DNA of 64,000 bases from Bdellovibrio sp. qaytius (GCA_004011035.1 CP025734.1:2936001-3000000); one strand, 5' to 3'. Positions 1 through 8,770 are shown, counted from the first letter of the stretch. Translations and numbers: made by a program. Notes: generated by a model not told the origin, from the sequence alone.

Positions 1-11
1 GTGAAACCATA

Positions 12-692
12 ATGACAATCCGATCGATAGCTTTTGATTTAGACGATACTCTACTAGACACCACTGGTCTTTTGGTGCCTCAAGCGTCGCAAGATGCATT
101 TCAAATCCTTATTGATGCAGGACTTAGTTTAGATTTAAAAACCTGCGAAGAACAGCGCCTGTCTTTAATTCGCACGATTTCACACAAAGATGTTTTTAAA
201 AAACTAGCTCATGAACATGGTAACTCAGCGACCCAGGCTGCCGTCGAGTTAGCAAACAAAGCTTTTTATCATCCGCGACTTCCAGAAAAGCTAGATCTGT
301 TACCTGGCGCATTAGAAAATCTTAACATCCTAAGCCAGAAATATAATTTGTATTTAGTGACAGCGGGTTTTCAAGACGCGCAATCAGCTAAAGTAAACAG
401 CTTAGGAATTTCTCATTTTTTCAAAAAGATTTTTGTCGTCAATAGTCTAAATGCTGAAAAAAAATTCACTGCTTTTAAAATGATTTTAGATGGCGAAAAC
501 ATCAAAGCTAATGAATTACTTTGTGTTGGCAATTCATTATCATCTGAAATTAAAGACGCCCGCCAAATTGGCGCTTGGGCCTGTTACTTTGAATTCGGCG
601 AAGATCGCGGATCAGTTCCGAAAGAACCTGAATTTCAACCGCACTTTCATGTAAAAACCCATCAGGAACTCATCGCTGCATGCCAACTTTAG
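12..692 (+). CDS. HAD-superfamily hydrolase
   Basis: Probable cytosolic phosphatase of the haloacid dehalogenase superfamily (226 aa). Motif I is FDLDDT, with the nucleophile D9 and acid/base D11. Motif II is the VTAGF stretch, a lysine follows near KKFTAF, and motif IV is a relaxed GNSLSSEIKDA instead of the usual GDSxxxD. Residues 20-100 form the alpha-helical cap expected of subfamily I. Phosphorylated substrate is unknown; phosphoglycolate-like or nucleotide substrates are typical of the family. The stop lies 13 bases inside the following kinase gene, so the two are probably co-transcribed and translationally coupled. The promoter lies outside or at the window edge. The start is the first ATG; upstream sequence is too short to judge it. 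Confidence 0.85.
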   Translation: MTIRSIAFDLDDTLLDTTGLLVPQASQDAFQILIDAGLSLDLKTCEEQRLSLIRTISHKDVFKKLAHEHGNSATQAAVELANKAFYHPRLPEKLDLLPGALENLNILSQKYNLYLVTAGFQDAQSAKVNSLGISHFFKKIFVVNSLNAEKKFTAFKMILDGENIKANELLCVGNSLSSEIKDARQIGAWACYFEFGEDRGSVPKEPEFQPHFHVKTHQELIAACQL

Positions 693-2515
693 AGTGTCGT
701 GTTGCTGTTGCATCGCCTAATCACTCGTTAGATGGTTTAATCCAAAACGGATTTGCTTATTCGCTTATTGATTCGCCGTATTTAAAATCAACTGATCACA
801 AAGTTTCGACTGATATTTTAATTATTGGCGAACACCAGTTACCAGAACTTGCAAAATACCAATCGCAAATTCAGTTTAATTTTTGTTATTTGATTTTTGA
901 TGATGCAACAAATGAAATCACCGATAAAGCGACAGTTGAATTATACAATAAATTTAAACCTGATCAAATTTTGCAACAAAAAGAGCTGACTGAAAATGTT
1001 GTTTTTACTCAATTAGAAAAATTAGATCAAAAGCGCCAAGACGAAGCTAAAACACGTTTAACTTCTGAATTGATTGATCAAGATCAGCAAACTAAAGCTA
1101 CGCTCAGACAAAAAATCTTTCACGACCAACAAGAGCTGATCGACAGACGACAAAAGATTTTAGAAGTAAATAACCGTATCGAATCACTGCGTAAAATTTT
1201 ATTCACTTTATCTGAAGAAAGCGATGTTACGCGCATCGAAACGCTGTTAAATGAGCTTTTACCGCAAGCTACGGCCGCAACCTGGGTAAAAATTATTCCA
1301 GATTATTTGGCTGAAAAATTTGAACTTGATTTACAAGCACAGCTGCCAAACTTCTTTACGAAAAAACAATGCTCGAACTATTTTATTTACTTTATGAAGG
1401 GCAATAACCGCCCGTTTCGCAGTTCAGATAATGAAATGTTTGGTAAAGTATCAGATGCGCTTCATTTTAATTTATTAAAAGTTGAATCGTTAAACCAACA
1501 ACAGCATTTAGAAAAAATTGTATCAACCGCTTTTAACTCTACGGCTTACCCGCTTCTTGTGGTCGATAAAGACTATAATGTTTTAGAATCAAATAAAGCT
1601 TTTCATCGTTACCCGCCAACAGGCGATCGGACTCAATCGTCCACACCAAAATGCTATCAAGTGATGTTTAACCGCGAAGAACCCTGCGTGGGCTGTCAGT
1701 TTGGAACTAACTTTCAGGTGCAAAACCAAAACGACGGCAATACCACATTTCACAACGTGCAATCACAGCGCTTAACAGGTTATGAAGACCGCAACAGCCA
1801 CTGGGTTCATTTCTATGTTGATATCACTGAAGATAAAATGCTTGAGCAGCGTTTAAGCCAGACAGCTAAAATGAAAGAACTGGGCTTAATTTCAAGTTCT
1901 ATCGCCCATGAATTAAATAATCCCCTAGGCGGAATCATTTCTTATATTCAAATCTTACAAATGGAACTTGATAAGGCTCACGCTTTACAAGGCGAACTAA
2001 AAGATATGAATATGGCGGCCCAAAGAATGAAACAGATCATCGAAAATCTACTGATCTTTTCACGTAGGCCCGGCACTCAAGAAAAAGAAACGATTTTATT
2101 AAAAGATTTATTAGCTGAATCGTTAAAGATGAACGAACTTGCTTTTAAAATTGAAAATATAAAAGTGGTTCAACAAATCGATCAGCTGACTGAAGCCATT
2201 ACCGTCACACGTTCAAATTTTCGTGATTCGTTAAATCTTATATTTAACTTTTTTATCGAAGGTTTAAGACGTGTGCGTTTACACAAAAATACCCAGACTG
2301 GTCTGATCGAGGTCAAATTTTCCCAAGACCAAATCAACTTCTATTTAGATTTACAATCTAACATTGGCCCGCTGAATAATGAGCAAAAAAATAAGAACAT
2401 TTATTTCTTAGTGATTCATAAGTCCTTAATAGATCAGGGATTTCAAGTTGAATTAACCGAACCGAACGCCTCATGGGTCGCGATGCGCATGACTTTACCG
2501 AAGGCTAGTCGATAA
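680..2515 (+). CDS. PAS sensor histidine kinase with degenerate ATPase domain
   Basis: Soluble sensor kinase-like protein of 611 aa. Residues 1-110 look like a worn receiver-type alpha/beta domain without a clear phospho-acceptor. Residues 115-175 are a charged coiled coil. Around residues 285-390 there is a PAS domain carrying a PCVGC cysteine pair, which could bind metal or sense redox. The dimerisation/phosphoacceptor helix is normal, with the H-box IAHELNNPLGG and His410. The C-terminal 140 residues occupy the place of the HATPase domain, but I cannot find the G1 (DxGxG) or G2 (GxGLGL) glycine boxes. It may therefore be a phosphatase or a phosphotransfer partner rather than an active kinase. 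No transmembrane segment is visible. It overlaps the HAD gene by 13 bases and ends at a strong terminator. Confidence 0.85.
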   Translation: MPTLECRVAVASPNHSLDGLIQNGFAYSLIDSPYLKSTDHKVSTDILIIGEHQLPELAKYQSQIQFNFCYLIFDDATNEITDKATVELYNKFKPDQILQQKELTENVVFTQLEKLDQKRQDEAKTRLTSELIDQDQQTKATLRQKIFHDQQELIDRRQKILEVNNRIESLRKILFTLSEESDVTRIETLLNELLPQATAATWVKIIPDYLAEKFELDLQAQLPNFFTKKQCSNYFIYFMKGNNRPFRSSDNEMFGKVSDALHFNLLKVESLNQQQHLEKIVSTAFNSTAYPLLVVDKDYNVLESNKAFHRYPPTGDRTQSSTPKCYQVMFNREEPCVGCQFGTNFQVQNQNDGNTTFHNVQSQRLTGYEDRNSHWVHFYVDITEDKMLEQRLSQTAKMKELGLISSSIAHELNNPLGGIISYIQILQMELDKAHALQGELKDMNMAAQRMKQIIENLLIFSRRPGTQEKETILLKDLLAESLKMNELAFKIENIKVVQQIDQLTEAITVTRSNFRDSLNLIFNFFIEGLRRVRLHKNTQTGLIEVKFSQDQINFYLDLQSNIGPLNNEQKNKNIYFLVIHKSLIDQGFQVELTEPNASWVAMRMTLPKASR

Positions 2516-2550
2516 AAATGTTGTGATAAATTGTGTGTGTTTTTTACACA

Positions 2551-2600
2551 CGACTAGGCCTGCAAAAGTCCTGAAATGCAGTTCTGGCCTACGTTTTTTT
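2551..2600 (+). terminator. Rho-independent terminator
   Basis: An interrupted stem pairs TAGGCCTGCA (2555-2564) with TGCA (2577-2580) and GGCCTA (2586-2591). Seven T residues follow directly (2594-2600). It lies 35 bases after the kinase stop codon. A smaller GTGTGT/ACACAC hairpin sits just before it (2534-2552). Confidence 0.75.
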
Positions 2601-2629
2601 GACACCTCCGTCAAAAATTGAATTACTAT
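2599..2629 (+). promoter_or_regulatory. Possible sigma-70 promoter
   Basis: A perfect TTGACA (2599-2604) overlaps the end of the terminator T-run. TACTAT follows at 2624-2629 with a long 19-base spacer. This would place the start of transcription about 90 bases upstream of the response regulator, so its mRNA would carry the hairpin leader at 2655-2695. The spacing is suboptimal, so this is tentative. Confidence 0.3.
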
Positions 2630-2654
2630 TAATATGAATTACGAACTCATTGAT

Positions 2655-2695
2655 CTCCTGACAGGAGGTCAGGAGAAGCACTGCCAGGATGGCAG
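2655..2695 (+). promoter_or_regulatory. Leader with two consecutive perfect hairpins
   Basis: CTCCTGAC (2655-2662) and GTCAGGAG (2668-2675) form a perfect 8-bp stem with loop AGGAG, a loop that itself resembles a Shine-Dalgarno sequence. Five bases later CTGCCA (2681-2686) and TGGCAG (2690-2695) form a 6-bp stem with loop GGA. The true ribosome site GGAAGGAAG lies about 18 bases further on. No known riboswitch class is recognised. RNA-level or protein-mediated control of the downstream activator is possible. Confidence 0.45.
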
Positions 2696-2725
2696 CGTCG
2701 TTAGAACCTCCACGGAAGGAAGTCC

Positions 2726-4144
2726 ATGAATAAGAATAGCCGCGTTTTAATCTTAGATGATGAATCTACTCTAAGAACGGCCTTATTCCGCTTACTAGAT
2801 CGCAAAGGTCACAGTGTTGTGACTGCTCCAAGAATCGATGAAGCAAAAAACTTTTGTGCTCCTGATAAAAAATTCGACTTAGCTATTGTTGATATGAATT
2901 TACCAGATGGCGATGGCATGGAGTTCATGACTTTTTTAAAACAATTGTATCCTGAAATTCAAGTGATCATCTTAACTGGCTTTGGCACGATTGATACAGC
3001 TATTAAAGCCACCCAACAAGGTGCTTATCATTTTTTAACAAAGCCTTTTAATGTTGAAGAACTTATTAGTCTTGTTGATAAAGCTTTAGATCACAAAACT
3101 TTGCAGACTGAAAATATTCAGTTACGCCAAGAATTAACTTCTAAATATAAGTTTTCACAAATCATCGGCGAAAGTGAAAGCATTAAATCATGTCTTAGCT
3201 TAGTTGAACGCGTTGCTGATTCTGATTCAACAGTTCTAGTTCAAGGTGAATCAGGCACGGGTAAAGAATTAATCGCGCGCGCTATTCATTATAATTCTCC
3301 AAGAGCCAAAGGCCCATTCATTGCGATCAACTGCGGTGCGATCCCTTCTGAATTATTAGAATCTGAATTATTTGGTCATATTAAAGGCGCCTTCACCGGA
3401 GCCATTGCAAATCGTGCGGGCCGTTTTGAATTAGCTGACGAAGGCACGTTGTTCTTAGATGAAATCGGTGATCTTGAACCTAGCTTACAAGTTAAAATCT
3501 TACGTGCCCTTCAAGAAAAAAAGTTTGAACCCGTAGGTTCAACAAAAACGATCTCGGTGAATGTTCGAGTGATCACAGCGACAAACGTAGATTTAGAGCG
3601 CGCTGTTGAAGAAGGTAAATTCAGAGAAGATCTTTATTACCGTTTAAATGTTATTCCGATTCAAATTCCGGCTCTGCGTGAACGTAAAACAGATATCCCG
3701 TTATTACTAAATCACTTTTTAACTTCATTTAATAAAAATAAATCAAAAACATTATCTGGGTTTTCTGCTGAAGCGATGACTTGTCTCGTTAATTACGGCT
3801 GGCCAGGAAATATTCGTGAATTAGAAAATTTAGTCGAGCGTTTAAGTATTTTAAAAGGCCACGGCGAAGTAGCTCCGGCTGATTTACCTGCTAAATACAA
3901 ATCGGCAGCAGCTTGTTACGCTGAAACTGGATCAATTGATATTCCTGAAGAAGGTTTAGATTTTAATAATGCTGTTGATCAGTTTGAAAATGCCTTAATC
4001 GTTAAAGCCTTAGAAAAAACGGGCTGGAACAAAAACCAAGCAGCGATGTTATTAAGATTAAATAGAACTACTTTAGTTGAAAAGATGAAGAAAAAAGGAT
4101 TACGCGCGTCGACTGATTCGTACGATCCAGAAGTTAATGCTTAA
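2726..4144 (+). CDS. Sigma-54-dependent response regulator (NtrC family)
   Basis: Enhancer-binding transcription activator of 472 aa in the classical three-domain order. The receiver domain (1-120) has the acidic pair D11/D12 and phospho-acceptor D56 in VDMNLP. The central AAA+ domain (about 145-370) has Walker A GESGTGK (174-180) and an intact GAFTGA loop (221-226), the element that touches sigma-54. A Fis-type helix-turn-helix lies at about 420-465. By family knowledge, phosphorylation lets it oligomerise and hydrolyse ATP to open sigma-54 promoters. The start is fixed by the strong GGAAGGAAG ribosome site. It is separated from the preceding kinase by a terminator, so that kinase need not be its partner. 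Confidence 0.95.
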   Translation: MNKNSRVLILDDESTLRTALFRLLDRKGHSVVTAPRIDEAKNFCAPDKKFDLAIVDMNLPDGDGMEFMTFLKQLYPEIQVIILTGFGTIDTAIKATQQGAYHFLTKPFNVEELISLVDKALDHKTLQTENIQLRQELTSKYKFSQIIGESESIKSCLSLVERVADSDSTVLVQGESGTGKELIARAIHYNSPRAKGPFIAINCGAIPSELLESELFGHIKGAFTGAIANRAGRFELADEGTLFLDEIGDLEPSLQVKILRALQEKKFEPVGSTKTISVNVRVITATNVDLERAVEEGKFREDLYYRLNVIPIQIPALRERKTDIPLLLNHFLTSFNKNKSKTLSGFSAEAMTCLVNYGWPGNIRELENLVERLSILKGHGEVAPADLPAKYKSAAACYAETGSIDIPEEGLDFNNAVDQFENALIVKALEKTGWNKNQAAMLLRLNRTTLVEKMKKKGLRASTDSYDPEVNA

Positions 4145-4609
4145 TCACTACGATCGATTTTAAACACTCCGAAATAAAAATAGCTTCTGGTCTTAGTGAA
4201 TTTACTTTTGCCAGCGAGACGAATGACTTTCTTATTTTAGAAAGTCTAGCATGGACCGAAGATAAATTTCTGGCCGGCGAAGCACTTAGTAATTCACACA
4301 TTAGAACATTGTTAAACGATGATCTTTTAAAGAGCGGTGTTAAGCTTGGTGACAGCAAAGCGTTTGTTGCTGTTCAAGATCACTATTTAACTATCGAAAA
4401 AATCATTAAACTTAGCATTAAAAAACAATAAAGATTCATTAGTACTTAGAACTTCATTTCACATCGGACAGGTTCTTTGTGTGAATATGAATGTCGGTCT
4501 TGATTACTTCGGGCAGACCGTAAACACAGCGGCTAAACTTCAGGGATGGGCGGATGGATTCGAAACCGCTGTGTCTGTGGGCTTAATTAAGCAGAAAAAC
4601 TACGCTTAA
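4141..4609 (+). pseudogene. Frameshifted class III adenylate cyclase remnant
   Basis: Two out-of-phase reading stretches run head to tail. The first (4141-4431) contains a GDSKAFVAVQ segment like the VKTIGDxxMAxF region of cyclases. It ends at a TAA just after a run of six A (4420-4425). The second, shifted by +1, continues to TAA at 4607-4609 and includes LDYFGQTVNTAAKLQGWAD, the typical GLDYFGQTVNxAARLQ segment of class III adenylate cyclases. The catalytic N-terminal half with the first metal-binding aspartate is missing, and there is no ATG in frame at the start. I read this as a decayed gene abutting the response regulator. A sequencing indel in the A-run is an alternative for the frameshift, but would not explain the missing N-terminus. 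Confidence 0.75.
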
Positions 4610-4946
4610 CATTAATTGAGTGAACCAAATAGCTATGTTTAACTTTTGTGCGAAGCTGATTGTATCTTGTCTTAGACCCATACTGTTTTCTCCTCATATT
4701 TACATATTACTTACATATATAAATAACGTGTAAGTTATCCACATGTCCACAGTGTTTTGCACAAAGTTTCAGATCTAGCACAAGGACTAGACGATTTTCT
4801 TGAATTAAAAAGTATTATGTTATCTCTGCTCATTGTTTCGACAAAAAATCTGTTTTCGTGTGTGAATTAAGTGTTCCATGCGCCTTAAGTCCAGACATCA
4901 ACTCGACGATAGTTTAGTGCCAATGCTCTAAAAGTTCGGAGGAACT
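4610..4946. other. Gene-free region with DnaA-box-like cluster
   Basis: No credible ORF is seen in these 337 bases. An AT-rich stretch (about 4698-4728) is followed by TTATCCACA (4735-4743), a perfect DnaA box. Two weaker copies follow: ATGTCCACA (4743-4751, two mismatches) and TTTTGCACA (4755-4763, one mismatch). A GACTAGAC element lies at 4785-4792. The ribosome site GGAGGA of the next gene is at its right end. The region presumably also holds that gene's promoter, which I cannot pin down. Confidence 0.4.
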
Positions 4947-6494
4947 ATGAAAAACAGTCGTCAACAGTTTAAACATTCAATGATCGCAACTGTAACAATG
5001 ATGGCTTTGTTAACATTAACTGCATGTAAATCTCAAATGAGCTTTATACCAACAGCTGCAGTTGATCCGACAGCGCAAGATGATAGCAGTGGAGTAAATG
5101 ACTTCTTTAAATTATCTGAATCAGAGCAAACGATCACACAAGAATCATTAGAAGAAAATCAAACAGCGATTTCATTTCAAGTGCGCAAACCTGATGGTTC
5201 ATTACTTCAAACATTAAATGCGAGTGATCTATTATTACTTGAAAGCGTTATTCCAGTTAATAAATACACATTAACTAAAAATAGTCTGGAGACTAAAGAG
5301 ACTGTTGATATCGCTTTTGTTGTCGATGTCACAGGTTCAATGTCTGCAACAATTGAGTCTGCGAAAATTCGTTTGATCAATTTCGTCAGACGTTCTCGCG
5401 AAGCCGGTTACCACACGCGCATGTGCTTAGTGACTTTTGGTGATTACACAGTTCGTAAGTGTGATAAATTTTACGATAATAACCCGAATGATCCTTCAAC
5501 TAACGCCCAAGTGGATGAGTTAATTTCTGAAATCACTAAACTTAAAGCTTTAAAAGGCGCAAGCGATCCAGGTGGTTCTGATTTAAATGAAAACCCCATG
5601 CGCGCTCTGATTGATACAGCCTCTGCTGCTTGGGCGACGAATAATAAGCGCTTTGCGATTTTAATTACTGATGATGGCTTTTTATATTCACCAGGTAATA
5701 GCGGAGCGGTGGGCAGTTTAGCTCCGCAATACGCTGAAGTAAAAGCGGCTCTTGCAAATTCTAAAGTAAAAGTGTTTGCAGCCACACCTTCATTAGCTGG
5801 ATACAATAAAAATTTCGGCAGCGAACAAGGCATCGTTTCTTTAAGCCAAGGTGAATGGTTTAACTTTGCTGATTTAATTTCTGGAGCCATTACCTTAGAT
5901 ACAATCTTGAATCGTATTTTAACTAACGTAAATACAACATTCACTATCAGTTATGTGGCAGATAAAATTCCGGGATTAAACCCTTCGCTTTCATTGGCTT
6001 TACGTCAATTTCAATTGCAATTATTAAACCCGCTTTTAGGCACAATCCAGTCATTGCAATTTCAAAGTAATTTACCCGATGGCCGCTCAGATTATAAATC
6101 TGAATTTGGCTTATCGAGCAAAAAAATCAAAAAAGATTCTTTAAAAGTTATCGTAAATGGTATGACTGTTGTTAATGGATTTAAATTAACCACGGATGGT
6201 AAAATTAAATTTGATCAAGCGCCGTTAGCGGGTTCTGTGATTAAAGTGTCATACGTTTATGAAAAAATTAAAGATGCGATTTCGTTAAAACCTATTATCT
6301 TAGGCCAAGCGTTAGATCCTAAATCGGTGGTTGTGCTATTAAATGGCACTCAAGCTAAATCTAAAGACTACACGATCGAAAAAACCATTGAAGGCCGTTA
6401 CGTTGTAAACATTCAGGACAGCGCCTTAGATGACACAGACCCTTACAAAATTTTTGCCAATAATGGGTTACACTTTGATATAAAATTCAAGTAA
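4947..6494 (+). CDS. von Willebrand factor A domain lipoprotein
   Basis: Exported lipoprotein of 515 aa. The signal peptide ends in the lipobox LTAC, so the mature protein starts at Cys27 and is acylated. A VWA domain spans about residues 120-335. Its metal-ion-dependent adhesion site reads DVTGSMS (D127, T129, S131), and the further acidic residues of the fold are plausible. Such domains bind protein ligands through a divalent cation. The C-terminal 150 residues contain two similar beta-rich stretches with the pattern SLKVIVNG / SVVVLLNG, suggesting a small duplicated domain. GGAGGA just upstream supports this ATG. The pab genes start only 9 bases downstream, an odd operon partner. Function in the envelope is unknown. 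Confidence 0.85.
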   Translation: MKNSRQQFKHSMIATVTMMALLTLTACKSQMSFIPTAAVDPTAQDDSSGVNDFFKLSESEQTITQESLEENQTAISFQVRKPDGSLLQTLNASDLLLLESVIPVNKYTLTKNSLETKETVDIAFVVDVTGSMSATIESAKIRLINFVRRSREAGYHTRMCLVTFGDYTVRKCDKFYDNNPNDPSTNAQVDELISEITKLKALKGASDPGGSDLNENPMRALIDTASAAWATNNKRFAILITDDGFLYSPGNSGAVGSLAPQYAEVKAALANSKVKVFAATPSLAGYNKNFGSEQGIVSLSQGEWFNFADLISGAITLDTILNRILTNVNTTFTISYVADKIPGLNPSLSLALRQFQLQLLNPLLGTIQSLQFQSNLPDGRSDYKSEFGLSSKKIKKDSLKVIVNGMTVVNGFKLTTDGKIKFDQAPLAGSVIKVSYVYEKIKDAISLKPIILGQALDPKSVVVLLNGTQAKSKDYTIEKTIEGRYVVNIQDSALDDTDPYKIFANNGLHFDIKFK

Positions 6495-6503
6495 CATGAC
6501 TGG

Positions 6504-7046
6504 GTGTTAAAAGCCCTATTAGTCGATCATCACGATTCATTTACTCATAACATTAAAGCGTGGCTTAAGCCGCGCTTTGCCGTTTCTATCGTGGATTACA
6601 CCGAAGTTGAAAAAATCAATGCGCTTGAATTTGATTTAATTATTTTTTCACCCGGGCCTAAAACTCCCAGCGATTATCCTTTAAGTAAAAACTTTTTAAA
6701 AGCAGTGCCGATGAATAAACCTGTATTAGGAATTTGTCTGGGCATGCAAATGATGAATGAAATTGAAAATGGCACGGTTAGCGAATACTTTCCGCCTGTG
6801 CATGGCAAAACCAGCTCTTTGGTATCAACGCTCACTCAGTTTAACAATCTACAGGTTGCGCGTTATCATTCTTTAAAATGTGAAATAGCTGCTACCTTTG
6901 AAACTATAGCCAGCAGTGAATCAATTCCAATGATTGTGCGCCATAAACAAAAAAACTGGCTTGGTCTGCAATTTCACCCTGAATCTTTTTTAACTGAAAA
7001 ACCTGAAAAATTTTTACAAGCGGTGGTTGAGCTATGCAGCCGCTAA
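6504..7046 (+). CDS. pabA: Aminodeoxychorismate synthase glutamine amidotransferase
   Basis: Class I glutamine amidotransferase of 180 aa that supplies ammonia to the PabB reaction. The catalytic triad is visible: C78 in GICLGMQ, and H158 and E160 in HPES. The oxyanion-hole strand SPGP is at 49-52. The start codon is GTG at 6504, with no clear Shine-Dalgarno sequence. It lies 9 bases after the previous stop, so translation may depend on coupling. TrpG proteins are nearly identical in sequence, but the fused PabB-PabC partner overlapping its 3' end by 13 bases points to folate/4-aminobenzoate synthesis rather than tryptophan. Confidence 0.88.
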   Translation: MLKALLVDHHDSFTHNIKAWLKPRFAVSIVDYTEVEKINALEFDLIIFSPGPKTPSDYPLSKNFLKAVPMNKPVLGICLGMQMMNEIENGTVSEYFPPVHGKTSSLVSTLTQFNNLQVARYHSLKCEIAATFETIASSESIPMIVRHKQKNWLGLQFHPESFLTEKPEKFLQAVVELCSR

Positions 7047-8770
7047 TTTGTTTTCATGAAAATGAAAAATATATTCACAGCACTGATTATCAATTAATTT
7101 CATGTGCTGGTGATCAAGACATTATTCAGTTTTTTAATGAAATTGAATCGGCACATTCTAAAAAAATGAAAGTCGTTAAAATTAATTATGCAGCCTTAGA
7201 ACCGAAATCTGAAAATGATTCGCGCAAGCATTATATCAAAACGGCCAAAGCTTTAGTTTATATTTTAAATGACTTTGAATTGCTGTCTGATCAAGAGCTC
7301 TTACAGCTTTATCCCGATAAGGTCACTTCATGGCCAGCTTATAACCCGACGGTGCGTGAAACCACGTTTGTTGAAAATGTAAATTCAATTAAAAAAGATA
7401 TTTGCAGTGGTCGTTTTTATCAAATGAATTACACAGCGGCCTTAGAAGCTCAAGCCCCTGAACGTTATTCGTTATTAAACTATTACATTCACCAATCAAC
7501 AGAGCTTGGCTGCAGTTATCGCGCTTTTTTACCGCTTGGCCCTGACGAAAGTATTTCGTGTTTGTCGCCAGAATTATTCTTACGCAAAAAAGGCTCGCTT
7601 GTAACCACTCAGCCAATCAAAGGCACTTTATTGAGTGGATCAGCTTTAAGTGAATTACAAAACAGCAGTAAAGAAAACGCCGAACTTTCGATGATTGTGG
7701 ATTTACTGCGAAATGATTTAAACACTTTATCTTGTGATAAATACAATGACAGCTCACGTGTGAATTTTCATCGTAAAATTTTAGATTTAAAATACACGGC
7801 CCACACTTATTCTGAAGTCGAAATCAATACTTCGAATAAATTCAGCGAAATTTTAAAGAAAACTTTTCCGGGTGGATCTATTTCTGGTTGCCCGAAAAAA
7901 GAAAGCCTTAAAAAAATTGCTGAAATAGAGAATTATCATCGTGATTTTTATTCGGGATCAATTGGCTGGTGGCAAGATGATGACTTTTGTTTAAATATTG
8001 CCATTCGCAGTATGTATAAAAAATCTCAGCAGTTATTTTATTTTACAGGCTGTGGAATCGTTTTTGATTCTGAGCCACTTAAAGAATGGCACGAGTTTTT
8101 AACTAAGTGCAGTTTTTTAAATCTACTGATCGCGTTTAGCCCCGTTGTTGATACTTTTAAATTTGATGGTGAAATCACTTATTTAACAGAACATATCGAA
8201 CGCACATGCATGGCCTTACGTGATCAACAGGTTCAAGTTGAACAGTATCAAATTCAATCTCTGTATCAAAAATTATCTGACGATCTTAAAGCTAAAAAAT
8301 TATCGCAACCGCAAAAAGTGCGCGTGGTGTTCAATAAAGACTTAACTTACTCATTAGAGTGCAGTGAGCTTCCGATCGTTGATCGCCCTGTTGTACTTAA
8401 CACTGTGGCTCATCGTCAGTTCTTACCCCGTTTTAAGACGACTGAACGCACAGCTTGGAATAACCTCTTAAAACAAAAAGATGAAAAAGCAGATGATGTG
8501 CTGGTGATTAACGGTCAGGGTCTTGCGACCGAGACTTCAATTTACAGCGTATTTTATAAACTGGGTGATAACATGTTCACTCCGCCGATAACTGATGGCT
8601 GTATGCACAGTGTATTTCAAGCCCATCACATAAAAAAAGGTTCTATCACCGTGAATGATAGAACCTATAAATTATCAGTCAGATCTTTACCCGCTTCAGA
8701 ATTACCAAACGTAGAACTTTACGTGGGCAATTCTGTGCGAGGGTTAAATCGCGCTAACCTACTTTTCTAA
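7034..8770 (+). CDS. pabBC: PabB-PabC fusion: aminodeoxychorismate synthase and lyase
   Basis: A 578-aa bifunctional enzyme of 4-aminobenzoate synthesis. Residues 1-360 are the chorismate-utilising domain. PIKGT (194-198) carries the lysine (K196) that distinguishes PabB from anthranilate synthase, which has PIAGT. FPGGSISGCPK, DLLRNDL and the final DSEPLKEWHE segment are typical. Residues from about 370 onward resemble 4-amino-4-deoxychorismate lyase, a fold-type IV PLP enzyme, with a probable PLP lysine K467 in RFKTTER. Such fusions are known in several bacteria. It overlaps pabA by 13 bases, and the convergent gene at 8754 by 17 bases. The product feeds folate synthesis in the cytosol. Confidence 0.9.
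   Translation: MQPLICFHENEKYIHSTDYQLISCAGDQDIIQFFNEIESAHSKKMKVVKINYAALEPKSENDSRKHYIKTAKALVYILNDFELLSDQELLQLYPDKVTSWPAYNPTVRETTFVENVNSIKKDICSGRFYQMNYTAALEAQAPERYSLLNYYIHQSTELGCSYRAFLPLGPDESISCLSPELFLRKKGSLVTTQPIKGTLLSGSALSELQNSSKENAELSMIVDLLRNDLNTLSCDKYNDSSRVNFHRKILDLKYTAHTYSEVEINTSNKFSEILKKTFPGGSISGCPKKESLKKIAEIENYHRDFYSGSIGWWQDDDFCLNIAIRSMYKKSQQLFYFTGCGIVFDSEPLKEWHEFLTKCSFLNLLIAFSPVVDTFKFDGEITYLTEHIERTCMALRDQQVQVEQYQIQSLYQKLSDDLKAKKLSQPQKVRVVFNKDLTYSLECSELPIVDRPVVLNTVAHRQFLPRFKTTERTAWNNLLKQKDEKADDVLVINGQGLATETSIYSVFYKLGDNMFTPPITDGCMHSVFQAHHIKKGSITVNDRTYKLSVRSLPASELPNVELYVGNSVRGLNRANLLF

Noticed and set aside
4134-4358. Minus-strand ORF of 74 codons
   Set aside because: It lies opposite the cyclase remnant, which has recognisable family sequence; this ORF has none.
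4417-4431. Programmed frameshift at the A-run joining the cyclase frames
   Set aside because: The needed shift is +1, not the usual -1 at A-rich slippery sites, and the catalytic first half is missing anyway.
4735-4763. Chromosome origin of replication
   Set aside because: Only one perfect DnaA box and no origin-linked genes; kept as a weak observation only.
5471-5944. Minus-strand ORF of 157 codons within the VWA lipoprotein
   Set aside because: Antisense to a gene with clear VWA motif and lipobox; no ribosome site or homology.
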